Shown: positions 34,859 to 46,052, counted from the stretch's first letter. The stretch: DNA of 64,000 nucleotides from Kappaphycus alvarezii (GCA_002205965.3 NADL03000002.1:434001-498000), one strand, 5' to 3'. Notes: generated from the letters alone by a model not told the origin. Program-made: numbers and translations.

Positions 34859-35600
34859 GATTGCGATATCAATACTACGATCGGCGGTTTGCGAGAAGGG
34901 GCGGATAGTCTCACGTTGTGGCGGGTGGGGAAGATGCGGGTTTGGAGTACGGTGAGCGTGAGGTTTGCAAGTATTGTGGGAATGGAATGAAGGGTGGAAG
35001 GCGGGGGAGCGTGGAAGGCCAGCGAGGTTGCAGCTGGGAGCGGAAGGATGTTGGGTAGAGGGGGGGGTGGGATCGAAGGGATCGCAATAGTGGTCGAGAG
35101 AGATGCGCAGTGTGAGCCGAGTGATGTGATGATATGGGGAGTTGCGTTTAGATGATGATTTGTTTTGTGTGTTTTTCTTTCGCTGCCACCCGGCCGCAAG
35201 CCGTTGGGCAATCAATACACGAAACGTTAAAAAAAAATAGAAAAAAAGGTCACTGGTGTGGCAGGACGGGGGCATGGATTCGAAAAGGAAGCAATGGTTT
35301 TGGGCAAAATGTGTTGAAAATTGAAATATTTTGGCGAGGCATGGCGTAGGCTACCATTTGGGCGTTTAGTTGCAAAGTCTGGAAGGGGCGGTGAGGGAAG
35401 CCGGCGGTAGGAAACACAGAAAAAATCTTTCGCGTCCCGCATTGGCTTCAGTCTGGTGTCGCTGGCGCTAGTGTAAGCATTTCCTCTTTGAAGTGTGGAG
35501 ACACATCTCAACTATTCAATTGGACATGTACCATGGCATAGCATTACATTACAGTGTAAGCCATGTTCAATTTCCATTCAGCCAAGTTCCCGTACAGTAC
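34859..35600. other. upstream region of REEP/HVA22 gene
   Basis: No convincing gene. The frame in which the REEP gene lies is open back to 35275, but composition is low-complexity. A DNA stretch at 35228-35250 is A-rich (two A6-A7 runs). Confidence 0.4.
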
Positions 35601-35655
35601 GCGTGTATGCTTACAGTAAACTCCCATACTGGACAGTACTTACTGTACAGTATCT
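35596..35655. repeat. CAGTA/TACTG array
   Basis: gtacagtacgcg..., ttacagtaaac, ggacagtacttactgtacagta. The end contains the palindromic core TACTGTACAGTA at 35641-35652. Confidence 0.6.
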
Positions 35656-35797
35656 CACTTTATCAAACAGCCGCCAAATCATTTAAATTCAAAAAATCCA
35701 AACCCCATGCAAGCACAGCAATCACAGCATCCCAACGCCAATCCAATGCACAACTCACACATCCAAGCCGCCGTCCCCTTCAAGCCAAACCACAACG

Positions 35798-35842
35798 CCC
35801 TCGCCCTCGCTCGCCCTCGCCCTCGCCCTCGCCCTCGCCTCC
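35798..35842. repeat. (CGCCCT)n hexanucleotide repeat
   Basis: About seven units of cctcgc/cgccct with one interruption, directly before the predicted start of the unknown + gene. Confidence 0.8.
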
Positions 35843-35865
35843 TCTCCTCGAAATAGAATCCGACA

Positions 35866-36441
35866 ATGCCCCCCTCCCAATCATCCCACTGGGAAACCCT
35901 GTCAAAGCTGCTCCCCCCCCACAACCTCCCTCAAACCCCCCAGACCCCACCTCCCTCCTCTCCTTTCACTTTCTCACCGCCCTTTCCAACCGTCCCCCAC
36001 CCCAACCTCCGCCAAACAACCCACCCCCTTCCACGCCCTCCCCAATCCAACGCAAGTCCTCTCCACCCTCACCACTCTAAACGCACATCTACGACATCTT
36101 CTTTCCGATCCCCACGCCCTTGTTTCCGCACTCAAGCGCCATTCCCCACACTCGTTTATCCATGCTCAACCGGCCCCGGCACACGCACTCTCCTCGCTGT
36201 TACCCTCGTTGCTTGATTCCACTGCGCAACCCGAATTGGCCCAATGGTTGGTAAAGTTCACGCTAAACCCGCCGCCATTTGATACCGCACTCTCGGCCGC
36301 AAAGGAAGTACATGCAGACTTTGCAACACTCTCAATCTGCTTGAAATCGCACGTCAACGAGTGGCACAAGCCTTGCATCAACACAAGTCACAGTCAAACG
36401 AAAAGTCTCAAAACCACTACTCTTCCGACCTTCACTAGTTT
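35866..36441 (+). CDS. hypothetical alpha-helical protein
   Basis: An ATG at 35866 starts MPPSQSSHWETLSKLL. After frame changes the most protein-like reading is HALPNPTQVLSTLTTLNAHL, SALKRHSPHSFIHAQPAPAH, LLPSLLDSTAQPELAQWLVK and FDTALSAAKEVHADFATLSI, ending near 36441. It predicts helices and about 170-190 residues. No family recognised. It is convergent with ESF1, the two ends about 20 bp apart. Opposite-strand ORFs over the proline-rich part are shadows. Confidence 0.35.
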
Positions 36442-36461
36442 AATTATGATTTACCAACCTT

Positions 36462-38587
36462 CTAAACCCCTTTTCGTTTCACCCGTCGCTTTGCCGCCGC
36501 CTTTGCTTTAATCCGTGCCACCATTTCCATAGCCTCCGATATTTCCCCCCCTTCTTTCCCCACTTTTTCTACTTTTCCCTTTCTTTTTACCGCCTCTACC
36601 TTCCCAATTTCTTCCGATCGTGATGCCTGCTCTCGAAGTATCGCCTTTGACGTTTCATCTCCGCGGAACTTTGGGTGCGTCGGGTCCATCGCGTAAAGAT
36701 GTGATTGGAATAGCCCTTGGAACCGTCCATCTTTCGTATCCATGGCCGCCACCTTCTCACCTCTACTATCTCCAATTCTTCCCTTTCGCCTCCGCCCGCC
36801 TCGTCCCTTTCCTCTCTCCTCATCAGAGTCAGATTCTGCCTCCGCAAGCCTCTGTCGAATGTTGACCGCCTCGTCACCTGCAGTCTCCACCCTGCAACCC
36901 TTTTAGCCTTGTATGCCTCACCATCGCGACCCTCTGCTTCCTTCTCCATCCGAGATCCTTGATCCCCCTTTTTGTTCTTTTTCTTTCCCTTTTTCTTCAC
37001 ACTGGCTTCCTGCTCAACTCCACGCATCGCCTCATCGATTCTTCTGTCAACAGAAAAGAATGGGTCATCGTCAAACCTCGGATTCTCCCAACATCCATCT
37101 GCCCCTCATTTCCCTCCTCAATATCCCTGTTGGACCACTTTTCCTGCCACCATTTCCGCCGCTTCCTGCGCTTCTCCGCCTTGCGTTCTTCCTGCCGTCG
37201 AAGACGTGCCTCCCATTCAGACTCATTCCGTCGCTCCTCACGCTCCTGCTTGCGCTTGACAATCTCCTCCCCTTTTTCCAGCATTCCAGGCTCGAACGAT
37301 ACTTCCATATCCATCTCACCATCTTCATCCTCTCCTTCTCCAAAGCCCCTAGTAGCAGATTCTTTTTCGCCTCAACTTCCGCCTGCGTAGCTTTTGCTTC
37401 ATCGTCTGACGAGCCTGCAAGATACGCCTTCAAATTCTCCTCGTCCAGGTCATGTTTTACCCATTGTTTTCTTTTTCAGAATAATCCGATCCGGATCATC
37501 TGCATCCCATGACATTTTCACAGTCGAGTTATTCAATGTCGAGGGTACCACGTTGGGAGGCTTGTATCGGTCCGGAATACTAACCGCTCTGTCCCGCGGC
37601 TTCGTCTCAATCACCATATCATCTGGAATAAATCGCAAATCAAATGCCCGCCCTGATTGCGCATACTCGACACCATCACATTGCTCATAAACGGCATCCG
37701 CGCTCTCTTACATATCCTCAAACTGCACAACGCCATAATAGTACCGTAATCGCTCTTCCTCATACTTTCTCAACGACGCCTGCGACTTCCAAGCACGCGT
37801 CTCCGCATCATCATCATCCGAATCTTCGTCCAACCCCAACTCCTCATCCCCTCTCCTCTCCTCTCCATCGCTCCCAACCTCCCCACTCCACCTCCTTCCT
37901 GGCGTGTGCCACCCTCATGTATCAAGTTCCGTTCCCTCGCTTCCTTCACACCCTCAACTCTGTCTTCCCCGTCACCTGTGGCCCAAAATTTGCTTCCACA
38001 GCCAACCTCTGCAACCCAAACTTCGACGGATGCACTTCCACATACTCAATCCTCTTTCCCGGCGGACAAAAGCAGCTCAGACTCGCATAAATGTCCACCG
38101 CCCTAGTTGTCGACCAATCCAAACCCAGCACGGCCAACCTCTGCGTGGCCTCTCCCCTCGGAATGTCCTCCCCACCACCTCCTCCTCCACCGCCATAAAC
38201 TCATTCATCCTCACTCTCATCACTGCTACTCTCCTCCCGCAACCCAACACCACTTACCATCGCCCGCCCACCAGTCCCAACCTTATCAATTTCATCCAGC
38301 CCATCCTCCTCCTCATCGCTCCCATCCGCCAGTTCCCGCAACGAACGGTTCAGCCGCGCATGGCCCAATTTCGGGCGACCAAACCGGTCAACAGGAGCCT
38401 GGGAACCACGGAATCCAGCATTTGTCTTGAGCTTGCGCGAGAAGCGTTCGTCGTCAATTGCCTTTTTGGCTCGTTTCGGCACCCGGCTGAAACGCGGATC
38501 CCATGACGACGAGGCAAAACGAGGGTCGGTCACCGCCGACTCGGGACTGGCACGCTTGGCGGGCGTCGACCCTTTCTTTGCATCCAT
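36462..38587 (-). CDS. ESF1: ESF1 nucleolar pre-rRNA processing protein
   Basis: Esf1 is a nucleolar protein required for early 18S rRNA processing. The start (ATG 38587) gives MDAKKGSTPAKRASPESAVT then DPRFSRVPKRAKKAIDDERF, the family's 'DPRF...DkRF' N-terminus. Next come an acidic patch, LAVLGLDWSTTRAVDIYASL (38130, RRM-like), YYYGVVQFEDM (37725), DLRFIPDDMVIETKPRDRAV (37640) and SWDADDPDRI (37510). After a long Lys/Glu/Arg coiled region comes the C-terminal box DGRFQGLFQSHLYAMDPTHP KF at about 36730, ending RVKRKGV. At least six frame changes occur across 2.1 kb. With RRP15 and RPL13a it makes three ribosome-biogenesis or ribosomal genes in the window, on different strands. Confidence 0.85.
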
Positions 38588-38995
38588 GGTAACTTTTCCG
38601 GTTGCTCAATGGCAAGCCTTTGGAAAATTTGGTGATTGGTGGGATCAGCGGCCCTGAGTATGCCTTCGAGCTTGAGAATGAGGAGAATGAGATTCTACGC
38701 CGCCGCCGATGCAGTCCGGAATTAAAGTATCTATGCTGCAGCCCTGATCGAATAAAGACCCGGAGCGGTCATTTTATCAAAAATTTAATTTATCTCCATT
38801 GCTATTGACTCGAAAATGCCAGTGTGCAGGGTTTACCCAAAATTAATTTTCGTAAATCACATCAGCGAGCGCGAGAAATCTTTCATTGCATCAACATAGA
38901 TGTCCCCCTCGTTACCAGACCGTACTGCCGTTGAGCGCCCCAACTTAGCTCAGGACCGGCGTTGAGTTCTAACGAGTGCCCTCCCACGGCAAGGC
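38588..38995. other. intergenic between divergent ESF1 and Lys-rich ORF
   Basis: About 400 bp; AT-rich at 38720-38880. No motif recognised beyond being the shared upstream region of two divergent genes. Confidence 0.4.
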
Positions 38996-39380
38996 ATGAC
39001 GGCCCGGGACCTATCCAATCGCACGCAAGATGAGATTCGACAATCCAAAAAAGCAAAGAACAAACGAAAGATATTAGCCAAGAGAAACGGGTCAAGGCAG
39101 AAAAGCGTCGTCGCAAAGCAAAGAAGAAAGAAAAAGATGCCGCACAAGTCTCGAAAGAGCAGGATGAAGAAACGAAACCCCTGCAAAACACGGACAAAAC
39201 GGAAAAGCGTCGTCGCAAAGCAAAGAAGAAAGAAAAAATGCCGCACAAGTTCGAAAGAACAGGATGAAGAAACGAAACCCCTGCAAAACGCGGACAAAAC
39301 GGAAAAGCGTAGTCGCAAAGAAAAGAAGAAAGAAAAACATGCCGACATGCCCTGAAAGAACAGGATGAACAAACAAAGAA
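38996..39380 (+). CDS. lysine-rich charged protein with 100-bp internal repeats
   Basis: ATG at 38996 starts MTARDLSNRTQDEIRQSKKA. The body is built from about 2.7 tandem copies of a 100-103 bp unit (39098-39375). In the likeliest frame each unit encodes EKRRRKAKKKEKDAAQVSKE followed by QDEETKPLQNTDKT. Copy 2 lacks two single bases relative to copy 1, so frames diverge. Such Lys/Glu-rich repeats suit a nuclear or nucleolar protein, but no family is recognised. The end is uncertain (stop about 39353-39355 in one frame). Confidence 0.4.
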
Positions 39381-39472
39381 GGCAGGTGGGAGGCTGAACA
39401 GCAGGACAGTGATCTTGAGTCTGAGAAGTAGGATACTTTATGTGCATGTGTTGAAGTGTCGGGGCAGCCTGT

Positions 39473-40078
39473 TTGCTAAACAAGGACATTAGTACCACAC
39501 TACCGCGGTGTTTGCGGGGTATCATGCGGCGTTGCGCCTCTTGCACTTTATGCCGCGGGTGCAAAGTAAAGAGTATTCAAGCTCATGGAGTGTGTCCGTT
39601 TACTCGAATTGTAAAGCGCGCCAAGATGTGTTCAAGATACACTGCAAAGCAACAACCGCTCAAATTGTGCAAGGTTGTCCCCGACAACTGCGAGCCTGTT
39701 TCCTCAGCCTCGCCCAACAGCATCGGCATCTCTGAGATTAGAACGACTCTGTACAGAGAGCACGCATTTCTGGAGGCAAAGGAGTCAGATGCCAAGAATC
39801 CAAGCAGCATTTTTGTAAAGAGGGATAATACTCGTCCGATCGTGACATCCCCTCATAACTTTGATATGCGTAAGATGCGACTTTCAGCTGCTCTGCTCAT
39901 CCGCAGAAGTACCATGAACAAAAGAAATCCCAACCTCGTTGCGGGTTGTCCACAGTCTTTTCCTTGTGAGGCCATTGCCACACGCCATTTTCCTACCCGA
40001 CCAACTCCTCATTACGATGTTGTAATCTATACGGATGTAGTTGTCAGCATACTACCTGCCCCCAGCCGCCATCTGTAA
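39473..40078 (+). CDS. hypothetical ORF, 201 codons
   Basis: A single uninterrupted + frame with several Cys in the N-terminal third (CASCTLCRGCKV and CPF) and no low complexity. No family is recognised, and the CxxCxxCxxC-like cluster is only suggestive of metal binding. It precedes the convergent Nudix gene by about 120 bp. It may be real because long uninterrupted frames are rare here, or it may be chance. Confidence 0.3.
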   Translation: MLNKDISTTLPRCLRGIMRRCASCTLCRGCKVKSIQAHGVCPFTRIVKRAKMCSRYTAKQQPLKLCKVVPDNCEPVSSASPNSIGISEIRTTLYREHAFLEAKESDAKNPSSIFVKRDNTRPIVTSPHNFDMRKMRLSAALLIRRSTMNKRNPNLVAGCPQSFPCEAIATRHFPTRPTPHYDVVIYTDVVVSILPAPSRHL

Positions 40079-40200
40079 CCTTCCATAGACGATGATCGCA
40101 GAATCGTTTATTCAGACCATGGCGTTCTTTACGAGAAATCCTCCAAGTCGACTCGGAGCAACCGCAGCACACGGTGGTGCACCACACACCTCCCAAAGTG

Positions 40201-40851
40201 TCACCGGTCGTCACATTTCCCCGCAATCCTCCTGCCCAGCTCCTCTAAATCGAAGCTCTGCAGCTCGATCAACAACCATCTTGTAAACTTTTCTGGCCTC
40301 TCCTTTGCATCCATTACAACCTCTTTAACATCCCACCACTCCACCCTTTCAACTCCACCTCATCCACCTCAACCGTTCCCATCTCCCCTTCCTCATATAG
40401 CACCGCAAATGTACTCGTGAACATATGATCCAGCACCCCCGCCTCCTCATAAAACTGCTTTGACAATACGGCCGTCTCACCTACCAACATCTCCGTTCCA
40501 ACAGTAAGCCCGATTTCCTCGCGCAAGCCACGCACGCTAGCCTGCCGATAATCTTCCCCGATGACAAATGTTCGGCCACTGTCACGTCCCAGAGAGCAGG
40601 GCCTAGCTTCTTATGTTCGGACCGTTGTTGTAGCACAAAGTTGGATTTGAGGACTCGACCGGCCGATCACAAGTGGATCGAAAGAGGAAGATGTGGTGGA
40701 GCGATGCAAAAGGCCCTCCTCGTGGCATTGCTTTCGAGGTGCAGTGCTGATGGGCGTGTTTGTTTCGTCCACAACATCAAGTATCTCGTCTTGCTGGTCT
40801 GCGGCAACGTTTGGCTCAGCAGAATGAGGGATGATGGGTTGACTTAGACAT
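40201..40851 (-). CDS. Nudix hydrolase
   Basis: Nudix enzymes hydrolyse nucleoside-diphosphate-linked substrates or isomerise isopentenyl diphosphate. The order seen is EILDVVDETNTPISTAPRKQ and HEEGLLHRS (40780-40720), FVLQQRSEHKKLGPALWDVT (40620), the GEDYRQASVRGLREEIGLTV Nudix box (REEIG; 40560-40510), and a tail EWWDVKEVVMDAKERPEKFT ending at TGA 40203-40201. About 216 residues from the ATG at 40851. The 'dEildvvDe..ni.t..R...H..GllHr' start is typical of the IDI/YfcD-like subgroup. Two breaks lie in homopolymers: cccc 40556-40559 and ccc 40344-40346 (+ strand) each appear one base short. The start is inferred across one further shift. Confidence 0.75.
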
Positions 40852-41242
40852 GTCAATGAAATAGATGTCCAAAGATATTGGCGATTTGAACAGGTGTCAC
40901 AAAAATCAGCGGTATCGAGATTGCAATGAAGGTGTCCGCGTAACATAAAGTGCGAATTGAACAAGTAGTTGACATGGTCACAAGAAATCAGGATCAAAAA
41001 CAAAAGTTTTACGGGCGATTCAGGCATCAAGCAGAGTAAGGAATTGCGCACCGCTCGAGCAGCCCTCCCGACAAACCTCTGTCATGGGCGGCATGGGAGC
41101 GTCCGATTGCTACAACCCCTAGCCGCAGCTCCAGTCACCGAAAGTTGTTGGAAATGCCGGACTAATTTCTGGGGCAAAACATCACCGCAACGTCAAGTAA
41201 ACGTCCACAATGCAAAATGTTCGACGACCAGAGTGACGCACG

Positions 41243-42276
41243 TCAACATTGGCGACGACAACAACGGTACCAGTTAACCTCGACAGCTCTACAACGGGGA
41301 ATAGTACAAGACAGTCTGTCTAGTATCCTCGCCAGCCCAAGTCTCATCATAGCCATTTTCCCTCTCCCAAGCCTCTGAAAGGCTTTCACCAATGCACTCT
41401 GGACATCAAAACGATTTGCAACCACCTCTCTAAATGCGACACGATACTCCCGAATAACGCCTTCCTCGTCCCACACTCTCAAATCAAACCCCATCGATCC
41501 AAACTAGTCATAACACATCTATCCGCCACAACCCCCAAAAACACGTGACACAATCTCCTCAGCTCCTCCCCCTTTCCCTCATTAATACCCTTGACAATCT
41601 GCGGCGCATCAAACGCCAGCGGATCAGCCTCTGCACTTGCAAAATCAAGGGCATCAACCCACTGACTCACAACACCATACCCGCCGACAAAAAACACATC
41701 ATCCACAGCCATACGATAAAACGCAAACGAATCCGGATAATTCAAGGCATCCGCAGCATGCGCATGACGTTGAACATAGCGTTCACGCAACTCTACCTCC
41801 TCCTCCGATAACGGCGCCATACGACCAACCAAAGTAGTGCGACAGCCTTCCTGCCCCGATGAAGTGGTAGGTTGACAAAACAAGGAGCATCTCGACTCGG
41901 AAAGCAGGTTCTTTGTATGTGTTGCATTGTTTGCCAGCAGAAAGACGGGGCGTCCGTCGTCATCCAGTACAAAGTCGGCGTGGGACCCAAAGGGAACGCC
42001 GTTGTGTTTTGCAAGGGAGGTGCATAAGGTGCCGGAGGAACAGATGTGACGACGGTGCGTGCGCGGACTCCTGCGGAGAGACGGAGGGCGGCGGGAGGTG
42101 GGGTGGACGAGGAGGATGCGGGATTGTGCTGGTGGAGGTACTCGGGCTACTGCTTGAATGTGGCGCGGTTGGGTTGAAGCGGACGGATAGGGGGGGGTGG
42201 GAGGGAGAGAGTGGAAGGATGCAGGGAATGCGAGGTGCAAGAGAGGGGAGAGGGGGAGAAAGGCTGGGTTGGTCAT
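41243..42276 (-). CDS. HugZ/GluTRBP-like FMN-binding split-barrel protein with DUF2470
   Basis: Members include bacterial haem-utilisation HugZ and plastid glutamyl-tRNA reductase-binding protein. The reading from the ATG at 42276 has a Ser/Pro/Arg-rich, targeting-like leader, then the split-barrel core: SGTLCTSLAKHNGVPFGSHA, DFVLDDDGRPVFLLANNATH, LLSESRCSLFC, AFYRMAVDDVFFVGGYG. This is followed by the DUF2470 part: RCVMTSLDRWG, then in another frame FDLRVWDEEGVIREYRVAFR. The join lies at an AAA run (41486-41488 on +) that is one base short. Whether the leader goes to mitochondrion or plastid cannot be told. No haem ligand can be asserted. The DASH cryptochrome starts divergently about 250 bp away. 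Confidence 0.75.
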
Positions 42277-42527
42277 AATTGGGGCGTTGCGGTCTGGGGG
42301 GGGAGGTTGGTGGAAAGTTGTGGACTGTAATGACTTTGGGCCATTGGATTTATAATGGTGTGAATACAATGATGCATCTGACAAAAATCGACGTACTGTA
42401 TGTGTGAAAACGTTTGAGATACGTAGAAGGGTTTTCGACGAGGTAATTGGCAACATTGTGACCCGCCGCCATCTCGCCGCCTCCTCGCCCTCTCGCCCTC
42501 TTTCCCCGCCGTGCTCCACACCCACCA

Positions 42528-43623
42528 TGCATCTGCCGCTATTCCAACCCTCCCTCCCCCTCCCCTTTCATTCCCCCATCTCCTCCACCCCGCAACCCCT
42601 CCCCCTCCCTCTCTCACTCTCAAACCCCACAGCACCGTGCACGCCCCATTCCTCTCCCCCCACACACCAACCGCATTGCAACCCCACTCCCCTTCCCCCA
42701 ACACTCCCCATCCACCCCCCCACTTAAACCACTCCCATACGCCCCACCAACCCCCGCACCCTCGTCTGGTTCCGCAATGACCTCCGTCTCCACGACCATC
42801 CCGCCCTCACCCACGCCCTCATCTCCTCCCATCCCATCCCCGTGTTCATCTTCGACCCCCGTCTCTTCTCCCTCTGCGACTTTGGCTTTGAACGTACCTC
42901 CGCTTCACGTGTCACTTTTTGTTGGATAGTTTACGCGACTTGAAACGTCGTTTGAAACAACGAGGCTCCGACCTCGTCCTACGTGTCGGACATCCAGAGC
43001 AAGTCCTTGCCCCTTTGGCCGCGGAATTCGCCGCGAATCATGTCATCTGTCATGCCGAAGTGGGTGTCGAGGATGTTGCCGTGGAGCGTGCGCGGAACTG
43101 GCGCTGCGTGATGTTGGTGTCACTCTGAACGTGTTGTGTGGCAATATGCTCCATGATATTCATTGCTTTGTCCGATGCAGCAATACCTGACGATTATTGC
43201 AAGTTTAAGGCAATGTGGGAAAATGTGGCTGTCGAGGAGCTGCCGGCGGTGCCGGATAGAATGGCAGGGTTTGATGGGGGGCCGTGGGTCATGTTCCGGG
43301 GTTGGCCGAGTTGGGAGTTGAGGATAGTGAGGGAGGGCCGCGTGGGGTAGGGGGGAGGGTGAGGCGCTGAGAAGGGTGCCCGTTTGGTTGGAGAAAAGGC
43401 AGATGTAGTGTCCAGGATTGAACCGTGGTTGGCCTTGGGTTGCGTCTCGCCGAGAAGGCTCTATGCTATGGTTGGTGATCAACAGGAGAGTATTTTGAGT
43501 TGCTTTGGAGGGATTTTGTTAGATGGCATGCCAGAAAGTGGAGTAGGGAAAGGGTGGAGAGAGGGGAACGGGCACGGCTCAAGGTCCAGGGAAAGGTCCC
43601 GGCCATGGGGTTTTTGTGACTAG
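42528..43623 (+). CDS. DASH-type cryptochrome/photolyase, N-terminal half, broken or truncated
   Basis: Cry-DASH proteins bind FAD and a folate antenna and repair CPDs in single-stranded DNA or sense blue light. Seen: RTLVWFRNDLRLHDHPALTH (42755), IPVFIFDPRLFSLCDFGFER, then after a break at ttttt 42916-42920 (one T short) LDSLRDLKRRLKQRGSDLVL, GHPEQVLAPLAAEFAANHV, then IPDDYCKFKAMWENVAVEEL (43185), and IEPWLALGCVSPRRLYAM (43423), the conserved 'fsPWLALGclSPR' at the start of the FAD domain. The rest of the FAD-binding domain (about 200 residues) is not seen before 43623, where the next gene's 3' end begins. The Pro-rich leader from the ATG at 42528 is uncertain. Confidence 0.72.
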
Positions 43624-43654
43624 ACTACAATCGCTCGGTTTTTACTTTCTAATT

Positions 43655-45224
43655 TCACAAGTATTGAGAAACCAAACACTGCCCATTTGTCGTAGCACTA
43701 CACCACACGGCTGTCCCCGCCGGGTTGCCGCTGCCACGGACAACCGTGACTGCGTCCATCAAGTTTTTCCATGAAACGTGGTCCGGCTCGTCGCACTCCT
43801 CAATCGCCAGCATCCCTGCCTCGGTGCATACGGCTTTCAGCTCGGCGCCACTCATTCCCTCTGTTTGCGTTGCGATTTCTCGAATCACACCGTTCCTACC
43901 CTGGCCCAAATGCACCCCCTTAGCATCCGCCCCAAAATATCCGCCCTTCATCCAAACTGGGCAAGCCCATCTCCAGCAAGTAGTCCAAGCGGCCGGGTCT
44001 CAACAGCGCGGCATCAATCCCCGCCAACGCACTCGCACAAGCCACGACAAACACGCCAGCACCCCCAAGGCCATCCATCTCGGTCAACAACGCACCCAAG
44101 ACGCGCCTCTCCACCCCACCCGCCTCGTCCTCCCCCCTCCATTGCCCCCCACCACATCCAACTCATCCACAAACACCACACAAGGCATCAACTGTCTAGC
44201 ACGCTCAAACAACCGTCTCACCGCGCCTCGGACTCGCCAAACCACTTTGAAACAAATCCCCGCCGCACACACGCATCCAATTCGCGTGCTTCAGTCGTCT
44301 CAAAAAACACATCACCAGCATGCTTTTGCCACACCCACCCGGCCCATACAGCAGCAATCCTTTCGGCACTTTGATCGCAAGCCTGTCAAACGTGTGGCGG
44401 TAGCGTACCGGCCATTCGACCAGCTCTCCACACCCGTTTCACTGCCTGGTACCCCCCCACATCGTCCCATTCCTCACCCCGGGGACATTCTCGTCCACCG
44501 CCCTCCTCTACAAACGGCAGTTGACTGCCCACACGTGCACGACACTCCCTTACCAAATGCATGACTTGAGTAACCCCCATTGTTTGGGGTGATGTTTCTA
44601 CCATGCCTAACACTGTGGAGAATTCACGTATGCCATATCCGGGGGAAATTGTAGCCAACTCGATGATGTCCGTGTCGGTCCATTGTAGTGTGTTGTTGAA
44701 CAGGGTCCAGTTTTGAAAGACGGTGCGCCAGGCGGTGATTCTCGCTTGCAGGGTGGGGAGAGGGATGTGAAGAATCTTTTCAAAGCGACCGGACCTTAAA
44801 AGTGAGGGTGGTACATGGGGTAAGTGAGAGGCTGTAGCGATGATTGGAAAGGGGTTTGAGAGGGAGGGACGACGGGTGAAAATGGCATTGAGAGAGGGTT
44901 GGAGTGATTTGACAGGGGCGTCGATGTTTGTGAAACAGAGGGGGTTGAGGGGGTGGGGGGGGGATGGAAGGGTGGGGTGGGTTGAGGGGAGGTGAATGGA
45001 GTGTGGGAGGGTGAGACGTAGGAGTTGGGATAGAGTTTGGGGTCGGAATGTATCAGGAGAAGACCGGAGGGTTGGGTGGAGAGGGCGGAGTTGAGGGCGG
45101 CGATGGAGTCGGAGAGCAGAAGCGGCGGGAGGGGGGAGGGGCCTAGCGTGAGCGAGGCGAGGCTGGATACCGGCGGCGACGGTTGCATCGGCTGTCGGGA
45201 TGGCGGGGCAGAGTGTGGTCGCAT
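43655..45224 (-). CDS. type II AAA+ ATPase (AFG2/SPATA5- or PEX1-like)
   Basis: Minus-strand pieces make two AAA modules. D1 (45224-44800): from MRPHSAPPSRQPMQPSPPVS, with GLLLIHSDPKLYPNSY at the usual Walker A site but no GxxGxGK, then LRSGRFEKILHIPLPTLQA (SRH-like). D2: EWDDVGGYQAVKRVW (44440), Walker A GLLLYGPGGCGKSMLVM (44350), PCVVFVDELDVV (Walker B, 44190), LLTEMDGLGGAGVFVVA, LLRPGRLDYLLEM (SRH), and the C-terminal lid EGMSGAELKAVCTEAGMLAI. The lid and 'AVCTEAGMLA' favour the Cdc48/AFG2 (60S maturation) branch; a PEX1 alternative remains. Four or more frame changes. D1 appears catalytically degenerate. Confidence 0.72.
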
Positions 45225-45261
45225 CGCCGTTGATCCGTCATGGATTATTGGGGATTGGCGA

Positions 45262-45296
45262 TATACTGTACAGTAACTGTTTACTGTACAGTAACA
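45262..45296. repeat. CAGTA/TACTG palindromic array upstream of the AAA ATPase
   Basis: atactgtacagtaactgtttactgtacagtaac: two copies of the palindrome TACTGTACAGTA 20 bp apart, about 40 bp upstream of the AAA ATPase ATG (45224, minus strand). Confidence 0.75.
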
Positions 45297-46052
45297 TCTG
45301 TAGTATGGAAAGGATCCGATTTTGCAGATTAGCAAATGCATCGTGACGGAAAACAGGAGCATGCAGGCGGGGTCGCCCTGCGTGCTCTGCTCGCTGAGAA
45401 TCGTCGTGCCCGCGCGGTTCAGGACAAGTTGGAAGAGGCTGCGTTTGCTCATAAATCATGTTGATGAAACATGCGAGCATAAGCGCGTGCCAGGGTTGGG
45501 CACGCAGCATTGACTGCCGATCCACTCAGTTGCAGCCGTTGCGGGCATCGACGAGGATATGGTCGCAACGTGTGGCACCCAGTTGAGGGGTCATGGCAGG
45601 GTGCATACGAGTCGTTGACAATGGCGTCCATGCCCGCCTGGATTCCATTTGTTGTTTGTACGGGGGCACATCGTCCATGGCGGATGCGAGCACAGTGTGG
45701 GTGATGTGCCGGCGGGGAAGCGCGCTGACGGGTGTTGCGCGGGGAATGTCGCAAGAGTGTCGCGGCGGCGCGGCGCGTGAACCACTTACTCTAGCTAGGG
45801 GTGCCCCGTTGGGAACTCGCGGTGGCACGGGCGGATTGGCGTATGCAAGTGCCGCTGTTTTGACCGTGTTGATGCCGCCATTTGAGAATACTGTACTTTA
45901 CACCAATGATAAGATCAACCGCCGCCAGCCGCCACATCAAGTTTTGCAGGGCAATTAAAAACAAATCTTTGCCGAAAACAGCCACAGCAAAGCACCAATC
46001 CGCCGCAATCTCCAATCCCACCAACGCCATCCCGTGTGCCATCCGCGCCACA
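45297..46052. other. intergenic between divergent AAA ATPase and TMEM69-like genes
   Basis: About 750 bp with several overlapping ORFs on both strands, none with a recognised motif. A single TACTGTACTTTA motif lies at 45889-45900, about 150 bp before the TMEM69-like start. Confidence 0.45.

Noticed and set aside
34415-35275. 286-residue version of the REEP/HVA22 protein
   Set aside because: The upstream 139 residues are low-complexity and unlike the family; the ATG at 34858 gives the normal length.
36913-37512. 199-codon + ORF rich in Phe/Pro/Ser
   Set aside because: Antisense of the Lys/Glu-rich central part of ESF1; its composition is what reversing such DNA gives.
38950-39564. 204-codon minus ORF with repeated Phe-rich segments
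   Set aside because: Shadow of the lysine-rich tandem repeat on the + strand; the repeats come from the same 100-bp units.
42273-42704. 143-codon minus ORF upstream of the HugZ-like gene
   Set aside because: Gly/Arg-rich low complexity and the reverse of the Pro-rich cryptochrome leader; also in a different frame from the split-barrel core.
43725-44564. 279-codon + ORF
   Set aside because: Runs antisense to the AAA ATPase, where the Walker A, Walker B and SRH motifs are on the minus strand.
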